DNA from: Stenotrophomonas rhizophila
GTDB taxonomy: Bacteria; Pseudomonadota; Gammaproteobacteria; Xanthomonadales; Xanthomonadaceae
Length of the DNA stretch: 64,000 nt
Direction of reading: 5' to 3'
Assembly (NCBI RefSeq): GCF_001704155.1
Contig: NZ_CP016294.1
Location: forward strand, 2,167,501 to 2,231,500
The position numbers were made by a program, and so were the translations under genes. The stretch's first letter is position 1. The number at the start of each line of letters is the position of its first letter. Below, piece after piece: positions 24,232 through 33,435 of this stretch. Below the pieces are notes generated by a model. That model was not told where the DNA came from and made no database searches. It saw only the letters and a list, made by a program, of their open reading frames with translations.

Positions 24232-25949
24232 CCGGACCACCGGCCAGCCCGTCCCGCAGCGTGCTGGCGCGCCTGACCGCGCCGTATCGCGGCCCGCTGT
24301 GCCGTACCGGGCAGGTGCTGGGCGCGCTGTTGTTCATTGCCTCGCTCACCCCCAGCCTGGTGCCCCGCGGTTACGTGGCGCAGGGCCTGTTGTCGGGTGT
24401 CTGCTTCGGCGTGGGCTACCTCATCGGCGTGGCGCTGGCGGCCCTGTGGCGGCGCCTGATGCTGCCCGAGCTGGGCCGTGGACGGTTGCAGCAGGTCCTG
24501 CGCTGGCTGCCGTGGGTGAGCCTGCTGGCCTGTACGCTTACCGTGTGGTGGGTGCGCCCCTGGCAGGATTCGGTACGCGCGGTGATGGGCCTGCCGCCGA
24601 TGGACGAAAGTTTCTCGCTGCGGCTGCTGGTGATCGCGCTGGCCGTGTTCGGTGTGCTGCTGGTGCTGGGCCGCGCGTTCGCCTGGGTGGCGCGCCGGGT
24701 GGGGGCGTTGTCGCGGCGGGTGATGCCGGCACCGGTGGCGCGCCTGCTGGGCATCGTGGTGGCGGCGGTGCTGTTCTTCAACATTGCCAATGGCGTGCTG
24801 CTGCGCGGTGCGTTGCATGCGGCAGACGCTTCGTTCCGCAAGGCCGATGCGTTGATTCCGCCCGATGCCATCGCGCCGACACGCCCGGGTGCGACCGGTG
24901 GGCCGGGCTCGCTGGTGGCCTGGGAACAGATGGGCCGGGCAGGGCGCGATTACGTGACTGCCGGCCCGGATGCGGTGGACATCGCCGCGTTCACCGGAAG
25001 ACCCGCGCTGCAGCCGATCCGGGTCTATGCCGGGTTGCCGGCGGCCGCAGATGCCCGCGCCCGCGCGCGGCTTGCGCTGCGCGAACTGCAGCGCCAAGGC
25101 GGTTTCGAGCGCGCCAACCTGGTGGTGATCACCCCCACCGGCACCGGTTGGGTCGACCCGGCGGCGGCGGACAGCCTGGAATACCTGCTGCATGGAAACG
25201 TGGCCAGCGTGGCGGTGCAGTACTCCTATCTTTCCAGCCCGCTGTCACTGACGGTCGAGCCGGAGTACGGCGAGGAGACGTCGCGGCTTCTGTTCGCCGA
25301 GATCTACGCGTACTGGCGTACCTTGCCGGTGGAAACCCGGCCGCGGCTGTTCGTGCACGGATTGAGCCTGGGCGCGATGAATTCCGAGCGCTCGGTGAAC
25401 CTGTTCGACATGATCGACACGCCGATCGACGGCGCGTTGTGGAGCGGCCCGCCCTTCGCCACCCGCACCTGGCGGCAGACCACCAACCAGCGCAACCCTG
25501 GTTCGCCCGAATGGCTGCCGGTGTTCCGTGACAGCCGCGCGGTGCGCTTCATGAACCAGGGCGGCAGCCCGGTCCCGGCGGAAGCACCCTGGGGGCGGAT
25601 GCGGGTGGTGTACCTGCAGTACGCCAGCGACCCGATTACCTTCTTCACCCCGTATGACGCGTGGCGGCAACCGGACTGGATGGCCGAGCCACGCGCACCG
25701 GACGTGTCACCGGCAGTGCGCTGGTACCCGCTGGTGAGCATGCTGCAGCTGGCGCTGGACATGCTGCTGGCCGACCGTACGCCAATGGGCTACGGGCACG
25801 TCTTCGCGCCCTCGCACTACATTGCCGGCTGGCAGGCGGTACTGGGCACGCCGGGCTGGAGCGCGGGCGACATCCGTCGGCTGCAGTTCCTGCTGGACCC
25901 GCGCCGTCGCCAGCAGATCGAACAGCGGCGCAGTGCCGCCGGCGGCTGA
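24228..25949 (+). CDS. Membrane-anchored alpha/beta-hydrolase (Abhydrolase_9 type)
   Basis: 573 residues from GTG 24228, which overlaps the upstream stop. About four membrane helices occupy residues 20-195 (GALLFIASLTPSLVPRGYVAQG; WLPWVSLLACTLTVWW; LLVIALAVFGVLLVLGRAF; LLGIVVAAVLFFNIANGVLL), then a soluble hydrolase domain with the nucleophile elbow HGLSLGAMNSE. The N-terminal membrane part and C-terminal hydrolase match the two-part Abhydrolase_9 family, whose substrate is unknown. Confidence 0.78.
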   Translation: MTGPPASPSRSVLARLTAPYRGPLCRTGQVLGALLFIASLTPSLVPRGYVAQGLLSGVCFGVGYLIGVALAALWRRLMLPELGRGRLQQVLRWLPWVSLLACTLTVWWVRPWQDSVRAVMGLPPMDESFSLRLLVIALAVFGVLLVLGRAFAWVARRVGALSRRVMPAPVARLLGIVVAAVLFFNIANGVLLRGALHAADASFRKADALIPPDAIAPTRPGATGGPGSLVAWEQMGRAGRDYVTAGPDAVDIAAFTGRPALQPIRVYAGLPAAADARARARLALRELQRQGGFERANLVVITPTGTGWVDPAAADSLEYLLHGNVASVAVQYSYLSSPLSLTVEPEYGEETSRLLFAEIYAYWRTLPVETRPRLFVHGLSLGAMNSERSVNLFDMIDTPIDGALWSGPPFATRTWRQTTNQRNPGSPEWLPVFRDSRAVRFMNQGGSPVPAEAPWGRMRVVYLQYASDPITFFTPYDAWRQPDWMAEPRAPDVSPAVRWYPLVSMLQLALDMLLADRTPMGYGHVFAPSHYIAGWQAVLGTPGWSAGDIRRLQFLLDPRRRQQIEQRRSAAGG

Positions 25950-25956
25950 GCAGCGC

Positions 25957-26508
25957 TCAGGGCTCGCCGGGTGGGTGCGGCATGCGGGTCTGTTGGGACA
26001 GGCGTTCGATGATCGCGAGGATGAGGGCCGACAGCAGCAGCATGCCGTGGATGACCGACATCCAGCGCAGCACCTCCGGCTCGACCACCAGGCCTTCCTC
26101 CAGCTTCATGAAGATCCGCAGCAGGGCGATGGCCGAGATCGCGATGATCGATCCCATCAGCTTGGTCTTCATTGCGCCGAAGTCGACCGTGCCCATCCAT
26201 GCCGGCCGGCGTTCCTGGCCGGAATCGATCCGGGTCACGAAGTTCTCGTAGCCGGCCAGGGTGACGATCAGCAGCAGGTTGGCCACCAGCGACATGTCGA
26301 TCAGCGACAGCGCCAGCAATACCGCGTCAGCTGGACCAATATTGGCGATGTTCAGCACGTAATTGGCCAGCTGGCGCAGGAACACGAACAGCAGCAGCAA
26401 CAGCGCCACCACCAGCCCGAAATAGAACGGCGCCATGATCCATCGCGCATCGAACAGACTGCGCGATACGTTGCGGCGGAACAGGCCGCGCAGGCGCTCC
26501 ATCGGCAT
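25957..26508 (-). CDS. UPF0114 / YqhA-family membrane protein
   Basis: 183 residues with four membrane helices. RWIMAPFYFGLVVALLLLLF, LSLIDMSLVANLLLIVTLAGYENFV and the soluble loop with KTKLMGSIIAISAIALLRIFM are the YqhA/TIGR00645 signature. The function is not established. GGAG lies 8 nt before the ATG at 26508. It converges on the hydrolase gene with an 8-bp gap. Confidence 0.85.
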   Translation of the reverse strand: MPMERLRGLFRRNVSRSLFDARWIMAPFYFGLVVALLLLLFVFLRQLANYVLNIANIGPADAVLLALSLIDMSLVANLLLIVTLAGYENFVTRIDSGQERRPAWMGTVDFGAMKTKLMGSIIAISAIALLRIFMKLEEGLVVEPEVLRWMSVIHGMLLLSALILAIIERLSQQTRMPHPPGEP

Positions 26509-26520
26509 GGCACTCCGTCC

Positions 26521-27015
26521 TCAGTCGTCGAACCGATCAGATACGTCCGGACCGGTGTCCTCCACGAGGTCGGCCGGGCGGTCACCGTAGATCGTGTTGC
26601 GCATCTCGCGGCGCGCATCGCGGATCGCGGTGCCATCCAGTGGGCGGATCCGGATGATGCGGCAGGACTGCGGCATCGCCACGCTCGCGGTCCGCGGGAT
26701 CACGCTGTCCCAGCGGGCGTTGACGGTGCCGAACGAATTGGTGATCTGCACCGTGTGGGCGATGGACAACCCGGTACAGCGGCCCCGCAGCTCCAGCAGG
26801 TGCCCGCGGCTGGGGCTGGTCCACACCGCGAGCGCCCGGTCACCCAGCGGCGTCCACTGCGTCTGGCGGACGAAGCGGGCCAGCTGGAAGGACGCTACTG
26901 GCGGCCCAGCATGTTGCACGTAGAGATTGAAGCGTTCCTGGGTGGTCATCGTGGGCGTAGTGGCACACCCGCTGAGGGCGGCCACGGCGAGCAGTGTCAT
27001 CAGCAGGTGGCGCAT
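26521..27015 (-). CDS. Small lipoprotein of unknown function (DUF6491-like)
   Basis: 164 residues with a lipoprotein signal MRHLLMTLLAVAALSGCATT (lipobox LSGC), then a mainly beta domain with two further Cys (RGRCTGL, PQSCRIIRIRPLDG) that could form a disulfide. It resembles the short lipoproteins common in Xanthomonadaceae; assignment to DUF6491 is from memory of the pattern. It starts 15 bp after the glycine-zipper gene and is probably co-transcribed with it. Confidence 0.6.
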   Translation of the reverse strand: MRHLLMTLLAVAALSGCATTPTMTTQERFNLYVQHAGPPVASFQLARFVRQTQWTPLGDRALAVWTSPSRGHLLELRGRCTGLSIAHTVQITNSFGTVNARWDSVIPRTASVAMPQSCRIIRIRPLDGTAIRDARREMRNTIYGDRPADLVEDTGPDVSDRFDD

Positions 27016-27030
27016 GACGATTCCTTCGTG

Positions 27031-27492
27031 TCAGCGGGTGACGCGGGTCGTGGCGCCGTCGCTGGAGACCCGCACGCGGTCGCCCACGCGGTAGTCGTTG
27101 GGGTTGCCATCCTGGACCACGGCGACGGTTCGGCCGTTCTCCAGCTGAACGGTGATCTCCACGCCGTTGCGTGCACTGCGGGCAAGCGCGTTGCCTGCGG
27201 CCCCGCCTGCTGCCGCACCTGCAATGGCGCCGATGGTGTTGGCACGGCTGCCACCACCGATGGAGCTGCCAGCCACGCCGCCGATGCCGGCGCCGACGAT
27301 GGTGGCCACGCCACGTGAGTCATTCTGGATCTGCACCGCCCGGATGGACTGGACCGTTCCCATCTGCACGTCCTGGGCACGCCCGACCTCGGAGCGGTTG
27401 AACGTGCTGGGCGTGGTGTGGGTGGCGCAGGCGGTCATGAACAGGGCCGATGCCAACAGCGCCGTCGCGGCGCCTGCCTGGGAAAGTTTCAT
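27031..27492 (-). CDS. Glycine-zipper 2TM outer-membrane lipoprotein (SlyB/PcP-like)
   Basis: 153 residues with signal and lipobox (FMTAC). A central glycine-zipper hairpin, [17 protein letters not shown] then [18 protein letters not shown], spans ~65-105, followed by a beta C-terminal domain ([29 protein letters not shown]). SlyB-like lipoproteins stabilise outer-membrane complexes under envelope stress. Confidence 0.82.
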   Translation of the reverse strand: MKLSQAGAATALLASALFMTACATHTTPSTFNRSEVGRAQDVQMGTVQSIRAVQIQNDSRGVATIVGAGIGGVAGSSIGGGSRANTIGAIAGAAAGGAAGNALARSARNGVEITVQLENGRTVAVVQDGNPNDYRVGDRVRVSSDGATTRVTR

Positions 27493-27804
27493 CGTGTGTC
27501 TCCATCAAATGAATGCGCGGGACTGCGAAGTGGCCAGCCGTCCTGGCCCTGGAATGTGCTCCATGGAGCAGCGATTAACTACGCGACCGGTAACGGCGAT
27601 GTGAAAGAAATCGCCGCGCCAACCAGTGCAACACATCCAGCATTTACAGGCCTTTCTGCTCACTATCCAGATTCCGACGCTCACGTGGGTTTTACCTTTT
27701 CGGGACTAGTTCTGCACGCAACGAGAGCACATCCCGTGGCCGCCGCGATGACAGGCGGAGGCTTCGCTTTCCCTGTTTGTTTTCGCGAAATGGAGAGGCC
27801 CGCA
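27493..27804. other. Intergenic region between divergent lipoprotein and arginine deiminase genes
   Basis: 312 bp without a convincing gene. It must hold both divergent promoters. No FNR/Anr-type TTGAT-N4-ATCAA palindrome, which would be expected for an anaerobically induced deiminase, was found by eye. GGAGAGG lies just before the deiminase start. Confidence 0.5.
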
Positions 27805-29055
27805 ATGTCCAGTGCAACTGTCTATGGCGTTCATTCCGAAGTTGGCGTCCTCAAGAAGGTGATGGTCTGTGCCCCTGGCATGGCGCACAGCAGGCTCACG
27901 CCCCGCAACAAGGACGACCTGCTGTTCGATGACGTGATCTGGGTAGACAACGCCAAGCGCGATCATTTCGATTTCATGTCCAAGATGCGCGCCCGTGGCG
28001 TGGACGTGGTGGAGATGCACGATCTGCTGACCGAGACGCTGGAGCTTGACGAGGCCCGCAACTGGATCCTGGACCACCAGATCAACGCCAACGAAGTGGG
28101 CGTGGAATTCATGGCCGAAGTGCGCGCCTACCTGCAATCGCTGCCGGCGCGGCAGCTGGCCGAAACCCTGATCGGCGGCCTGAGCGTGTTCGACCTGCCG
28201 GACGACTTCGCCGGCCCCACGCTGCAGGCCGCGCGCGCCCAGCCGGACATCGTCGGCTACCTGCTGCCGCCGCTGCCCAACACGTTGTACACCCGGGACA
28301 CCACCTGCTGGATCTACCAGGGCGTGACCCTCAATCCGCTGTACTGGCCTGCGCGGCATGAAGAGACCATCCTGACCACCGCGATCTACAAGTTCCATCC
28401 GGATTTCACCAAGGCCAAGTTCCCGATCTGGTTCGGTGACCCCACCGTGGACCACGGCAATGCCACGCTGGAGGGCGGCGATGTGCTGATTCCGGGCAAC
28501 GGCATCGTGCTGATCGGCATGAGCGAGCGCACCTCGCGCACCGCCATCACCCAGCTGGCCCAGTCGCTGTTCAAGAACGGCGCGGCCAAGCGGGTCATCG
28601 TGGCGGTGATGCCCAAGCTGCGCTCGGCCATGCACCTGGATACGGTGTTCACCTTCGCCGACCGCGACGTGGTGACCGTGTTCCCGGGCATCGTCGACCA
28701 GATCCACACCGTCTCGCTGCATCCCAGCGACAAGGCGCCGGGCTTCGAGATCGTGTTCGAGAAGAAGCACTTCAACGACGTGGTGGCCGAAGCGCTGGGC
28801 TTCAAGCAGCTGCGCATCGTCGAATCCGGCGGCGACCGTTACGCGGCCGAGCGCTCGCAATGGGACAGCGGCAACAACCTGGTGGCGATGGCGCCGGGCG
28901 TGGTGGTGGCCTACGACCGCAGCACCCAGACCAACACCGACCTGCGCAAGCAGGGCATCGAAGTGATCAGCATCGTCGGGGCCGAGCTGGGGCGTGGCCG
29001 CGGTGGTGGCCACTGCATGACCTGTCCGTTGATCCGCGACGCGGTGAGTTTCTAG
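27805..29055 (+). CDS. arcA: Arginine deiminase
   Basis: 416 residues. It hydrolyses L-arginine to citrulline and ammonia. Family motifs: [34 protein letters not shown] and the active-site [10 protein letters not shown] with catalytic C404. The start is ATG 27805, preceded by GGAGAGG; an ATG at 27790 would add MERPA. No ornithine carbamoyltransferase or carbamate kinase gene is nearby, so a full ATP-yielding pathway is not shown. Two ArcD-like antiporters lie 5 kb upstream. It may mainly serve acid resistance or arginine catabolism. Confidence 0.93.
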   Translation: MSSATVYGVHSEVGVLKKVMVCAPGMAHSRLTPRNKDDLLFDDVIWVDNAKRDHFDFMSKMRARGVDVVEMHDLLTETLELDEARNWILDHQINANEVGVEFMAEVRAYLQSLPARQLAETLIGGLSVFDLPDDFAGPTLQAARAQPDIVGYLLPPLPNTLYTRDTTCWIYQGVTLNPLYWPARHEETILTTAIYKFHPDFTKAKFPIWFGDPTVDHGNATLEGGDVLIPGNGIVLIGMSERTSRTAITQLAQSLFKNGAAKRVIVAVMPKLRSAMHLDTVFTFADRDVVTVFPGIVDQIHTVSLHPSDKAPGFEIVFEKKHFNDVVAEALGFKQLRIVESGGDRYAAERSQWDSGNNLVAMAPGVVVAYDRSTQTNTDLRKQGIEVISIVGAELGRGRGGGHCMTCPLIRDAVSF

Positions 29056-29128
29056 ACGCTGCGCCGACATTTCCCGTCACGGCGGCCGGCCCTGCGCCGC
29101 TGCCGTGCGAACCGCGGAGGCCGGAAGG

Positions 29129-30289
29129 ATGCAATCCCCTGGATGGATGGCGCGTGCATGGCTGTTGGCGGCGGTTGCGCTGGCCGCCGGCTGTGGGCGG
29201 GGTGGTGGGCCTGACGGCGGCGAGCGACCGCCCACGCTGGTGGCCGTGGAAGTGGTCAAGGCACAGGCCGTGCCGAACCTGGTGGAACTGCCGGGGCGGG
29301 TCGAAGCCAGCCGCTCGGCCGAAGTGCGTGCGCGCGCCGATGGCATCGTCGAGCGCCAGCTGTATGTCGATGGCACCGAGGTCGAGGCCAACGCGCCGCT
29401 GTTCCAGATCGATCCGCGCGACCTGCAGGCACGCCTGCAGCAGGCGCGTGCGTCACTGGCCTCGGCCCGCGCCGCCAAGGCGCAGACGTCTTCGCTGCGT
29501 GCGCGGCTGTCAACCCTGGTACAGCGCAAGGCAGTGAGCGTGCAGGAATACGAATCGGCGCAGGCCTCGTTCCGCCAGGCCGATGCCGCGCTGATGGAAG
29601 CGCAGGCGGCGGTGGACCGCGCCACGCTGCAGCTGGACCACGCCACGGTACGCGCGCCGATCAAAGGGCGCACCGGTCGGGCCCAGGTCAGCGAAGGCGC
29701 GCTGGTAAGTGCGGCCGCAGCCACGCTGCTGACCCGGATCGATCAGGTCGACCCGGCATTCGTGATCTTCAATCCGTCCAACATCGCCATGAACGAGCTC
29801 GAGCGCGGCGTGGCCGACGGCCGCATCGACGTGGGCGACGACCACCGGGTGCAGGTGACCATCCTGCTTGACGGCAATGTCCGGCTGCCCGAAGCAGGCG
29901 TCGTCGATTTCAGCGAAACCGCGATCGACCCGGCCACCGGCAGCCGCACGCTGCGCGCACGCTTCGCCAACCCCGATGGCCGGCTGCTGCCGGGCCAGTT
30001 CGTGCGCGGCATCCTGGCCATCGGCAGCATCCGTAACGGCACCAGCCTGCCCGAGCGCGCCATCCAGGTGGGCGAGGACGAAGCCACGGTGATGCTGGTC
30101 AATGACGAGAACGTCGCCGTGCGTCGCGCGGTGACGCTGGCCGGGCAGGCCGGCGGGCGCTGGGTGGTGCAGTCGGGCCTCACCCCCGGCGACAAGGTGA
30201 TTGTCGACGGCTGGCACAAGATCCAGCCCGGCCAGCCCGTGGCGATCCAGCCCGACGCAGACCCCAGGGCGAAGGCCAAAGCCCCATGA
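29129..30289 (+). CDS. RND efflux periplasmic adaptor (membrane fusion lipoprotein)
   Basis: About 386 residues with a lipoprotein signal (LLAAVALAAGCG). Barrel-sandwich halves flank a coiled-coil hairpin (~90-160: QARLQQARASLASARAAKAQ to FRQADAALMEAQAAVDRA), with LQLDHATVRAPIKGRTGRA as the second lipoyl half and a beta-barrel around PATGSRTLRARFANPDGRLLPGQFVRG, as in MexA/AcrA. It overlaps the pump gene by 4 nt. It bridges inner-membrane pump and outer-membrane channel. Confidence 0.9.
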   Translation: MQSPGWMARAWLLAAVALAAGCGRGGGPDGGERPPTLVAVEVVKAQAVPNLVELPGRVEASRSAEVRARADGIVERQLYVDGTEVEANAPLFQIDPRDLQARLQQARASLASARAAKAQTSSLRARLSTLVQRKAVSVQEYESAQASFRQADAALMEAQAAVDRATLQLDHATVRAPIKGRTGRAQVSEGALVSAAAATLLTRIDQVDPAFVIFNPSNIAMNELERGVADGRIDVGDDHRVQVTILLDGNVRLPEAGVVDFSETAIDPATGSRTLRARFANPDGRLLPGQFVRGILAIGSIRNGTSLPERAIQVGEDEATVMLVNDENVAVRRAVTLAGQAGGRWVVQSGLTPGDKVIVDGWHKIQPGQPVAIQPDADPRAKAKAP

Positions 30290-33200
30290 GTGGCTATTTC
30301 GTCTACCGGCCGGTGCTGGCGTGGGTGATCGCGCTGTTCGCCATCCTGTTCGGTGGCATCGCCCTGGTCAGCCTGCCGGTAGAGCAGTACCCCGACGTGG
30401 CGCCACCCTCGCTGAGCATCTCGGCCACCTTCGTCGGTGCCGACGCGCAGACGCTGGACCGTACCGTGACCTCGGTGATCGAGAACGAACTCAGCGGCGT
30501 GGACGATTTCCTGTTCATGACCTCCACCAGCCGCGCCAACGGCACGGCGCAGATCCGGGTGACCTTCCGCAGCGGTACCGACCTGGATATCGCCCGGTCG
30601 CAGGTGCAGGACCGCCTGGCCCGGGTCGAGCCGCGGCTGCCCGATGAAGTGCGGCAGATGGGCGTGCGGGTCACTCAGGCCAGCAACGGCTTCCTGATGC
30701 TGATCTCGCTGCAGTCCGACAAGGGCCGCTATTCGGCGCTGGAGCTGGGCGACTACGCCAACAGCAACATCGCCGACGAACTGCGCCGCGTGCACGGGGT
30801 GGGCGATGTCACCCTGTTCGGCTCCAGTTACGCGATGCGGATCTGGCTGGACCGCGAGAAGCTGGTCAGCTACGGCATCTCGCCCGGTGAGGTGATGGCT
30901 GCGGTGCGTGAGCAGAACGCGCAGACGGCCGGCGGCGGCCTCGGCCTGCAGCCGACCACGCCGTCCACCGAAACCACCGCGCAGATCGTCATGCGCGGGC
31001 GCTTCAGCACCCCCGAACAGTTCCGCCAGGTGATCATCCGCGCCACCCCGGGCGCTGCCACCGTGCGGCTGGGTGATGTGGCGCGGGTGGAGCTGGGCAA
31101 CGACAACTACGCCTTCAACCTGCGCTTGAACGGCCAGGAAACGGCCGGCCTGGCCGTCTCGCTGGCCACCGGCGCCAACGCGCTGTCCACCGCCACCGCC
31201 GTGCGCCAGCGCATGCAGGACCTGGAAACCAGCTTCCCGGACGGCATGCAGTGGACCACCCCGTTCGACACCACGCCCTTCATCACCGAATCGGTCAACG
31301 GCGTGGCGGTGACCATGCTGCAGTCGCTGGTGCTGGTCTCCATCGTGGTGCTGTTGTTCCTGCAGAGCTGGCGCGCGGTGTTCCTGCCCACCATCGTGGT
31401 GCCGGTCTCGCTGCTGGGGGCGTGCCTTGGCCTGCTGGCGTTCGGGGTTTCGATCAACCTGCTGTCGCTGTTTGCGATGGTGGTGGCGATCGGCATCCTC
31501 AACGATGACGCCATCGTGATCGTGGAAAGCGTCGAACGGATCATGCGCGAGGAGGACCTGCCACCGCGCGAGGCCACCGCCAAGGCGATGGGGCAGCTGT
31601 CCGGCGCGATCATCGCCACTACGCTGGTGCTGCTCGCAGTGTTCATCCCGATGGGCTTCTTCCCCGGTTCGGCCGGTGGCATCTACCGGCAGTTCGCGGT
31701 CACGCTCAGCGTATCGCTGGTGGTCTCCACGATTCTGTCCCTGACCCTGGCCCCGGCCATCTGCGGTGCGATGCTGCGCCCGGCCAAGGAACAGGTGGGG
31801 AAGGGCGGACCCGGCCGGCGGTTGTTCAGCGCCATCAACACCGGGCTGGACAAGAGCAGCCGCAGCTACGCTGGCTGGGTGGGCAGCATGCTGGTGCGCC
31901 CGTGGCTGTGGATCGGCGTGTTCGTGGTGGTCACGCTGATCACCGGCCTGCTGTATGCGCGCCTGCCGGGCGGCTTCCTGCCCACGGAAGACCAGGGCTA
32001 CATTTTCGTGGCGTACAACGCCGCTCCCGGCGCGACCATGGAGCGCACCCGCGCCGCGGCCGAGCAGGCCGAGGCGATCCTGCGGCAGCAGCCGGAAGTG
32101 CGCAACGTGGCCACGGTGATCGGCTTCAGCTTCTTCGGCCAGGGCCAGGCGGTGGGCATGTCCTTCGTGGACCTGCACCCGTGGGCCGAACGCAGCGGCA
32201 GCGAGCGCAGCGCGATGTCGCTGGCCGCGCGCATGAGCGCCGCGTTCACCCGCATCCCGCAGGCGCAGGTGTTCGCGCTCAACCCACCGGCCATCCAGTC
32301 GTTGGGCAATGCGTCCGGCTTCAGCATGAAGATCGAGGATCGCAGCGGTGTCGGCGGTACCGGCCTGAGCGCGGCGGCCATGGGGATCGCGGCGCGGGCA
32401 GCGGCCAACGACCGGCTCAGTGGCGTACGCCCGGAAGGCATGCCGCGTGCCCCGCAGCTGTTCGTGGACATCGACCGCACCCAGGCGCGTGCGCTGGGCG
32501 TGCAGTTGTCGCAGGTCAACCAGGCGCTGGGCATCATGTTCGGCTCGGCCTACGTCAACGACTTCGTGCGCCAGGGCAACGTGCTGCGGGTCTTCATCCA
32601 GGGCGATGCCGAACAGCGCATGCGCGCCGAGGATGTGTCCGACCTGCGGGTGATCGGCAGCAATGGCCAGTCGGTGCCGTTCTCCGCCTTCGCGACCACG
32701 CGCTGGACGGTCGGCGAGCAGCAGGTGGAGCGCTACAACGGGTTCCTCTCGGCCACGGTGTCGGGGCAGGGCGCGCCCGGCGTCTCCAGTGGCGCGGCGC
32801 TGGTGGAGATGGAGCGCATCGCCGACGAGGTGCTGCCGCCCGGCATGCGCCACGAATGGACCGGTACGGCGCGTGAGGAGCGCGAAGCGTCGGGGCAGGT
32901 GGGCATGCTGCTCGGCCTGGCCTTCATCGTGGCGTTCCTGCTGCTGGCCGCGTTGTACGAAAGCTGGGTGACCCCGGTGATCGTGCTGCTGGTGGTGCCG
33001 CTGGGCATCCTCGGCGCGGTGGTGTTCACCGCCGCACGCGGCATGTCGGCCGACGTGTACTTCACCGTGGGCCTGGTCACCATCATCGGCCTGGCCGCCA
33101 AGAACGCGATCCTGATCGTGCAGTTCGGGCTGGATGAGGAAGCGCGCGGCGTGCCGGTGCGCGATGCGATCCTGCAGGCCGCGCAGCAGCGCCTGCGCCC

Positions 33201-33435
33201 GATCCTGATGACCAGCCTGACCTTCATCGTGGGCATGGTGCCGCTGGTGATCGCCACCGGCGCCGGCGCGGCCAGCCGCCAGGCGGTGGGTACCGGTGTG
33301 CTGGGCAGCATGCTCAGCGCCACCCTGTTCGGGATTTTCTTCACCCCGCTGTTCTACTTCCTGCTGCGCCGGCGTGCGCGTCCGCGCACGGTCGATCCCG
33401 CCGCGCCCGTACCGAAAGAGGACGCCGATGCGTAG
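30286..33435 (+). CDS. RND multidrug efflux pump, inner-membrane transporter (AcrB/MexB family)
   Basis: 1049 residues, the usual HAE1 length. N-terminal YRPVLAWVIALFAILFGGIALVSLPVEQYP; the proton-relay Asp pair in TM4 (AIGILNDDAIVIVE), equivalent to D407/D408 of AcrB, and the TM10 Lys in IIGLAAKNAILIVQF, equivalent to K940. Two large periplasmic loops are present. It exports drugs using the proton gradient. Several Sme pumps occur in Stenotrophomonas; which one this is cannot be fixed by eye. No regulator is adjacent. Confidence 0.92.
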   Translation: MSGYFVYRPVLAWVIALFAILFGGIALVSLPVEQYPDVAPPSLSISATFVGADAQTLDRTVTSVIENELSGVDDFLFMTSTSRANGTAQIRVTFRSGTDLDIARSQVQDRLARVEPRLPDEVRQMGVRVTQASNGFLMLISLQSDKGRYSALELGDYANSNIADELRRVHGVGDVTLFGSSYAMRIWLDREKLVSYGISPGEVMAAVREQNAQTAGGGLGLQPTTPSTETTAQIVMRGRFSTPEQFRQVIIRATPGAATVRLGDVARVELGNDNYAFNLRLNGQETAGLAVSLATGANALSTATAVRQRMQDLETSFPDGMQWTTPFDTTPFITESVNGVAVTMLQSLVLVSIVVLLFLQSWRAVFLPTIVVPVSLLGACLGLLAFGVSINLLSLFAMVVAIGILNDDAIVIVESVERIMREEDLPPREATAKAMGQLSGAIIATTLVLLAVFIPMGFFPGSAGGIYRQFAVTLSVSLVVSTILSLTLAPAICGAMLRPAKEQVGKGGPGRRLFSAINTGLDKSSRSYAGWVGSMLVRPWLWIGVFVVVTLITGLLYARLPGGFLPTEDQGYIFVAYNAAPGATMERTRAAAEQAEAILRQQPEVRNVATVIGFSFFGQGQAVGMSFVDLHPWAERSGSERSAMSLAARMSAAFTRIPQAQVFALNPPAIQSLGNASGFSMKIEDRSGVGGTGLSAAAMGIAARAAANDRLSGVRPEGMPRAPQLFVDIDRTQARALGVQLSQVNQALGIMFGSAYVNDFVRQGNVLRVFIQGDAEQRMRAEDVSDLRVIGSNGQSVPFSAFATTRWTVGEQQVERYNGFLSATVSGQGAPGVSSGAALVEMERIADEVLPPGMRHEWTGTAREEREASGQVGMLLGLAFIVAFLLLAALYESWVTPVIVLLVVPLGILGAVVFTAARGMSADVYFTVGLVTIIGLAAKNAILIVQFGLDEEARGVPVRDAILQAAQQRLRPILMTSLTFIVGMVPLVIATGAGAASRQAVGTGVLGSMLSATLFGIFFTPLFYFLLRRRARPRTVDPAAPVPKEDADA

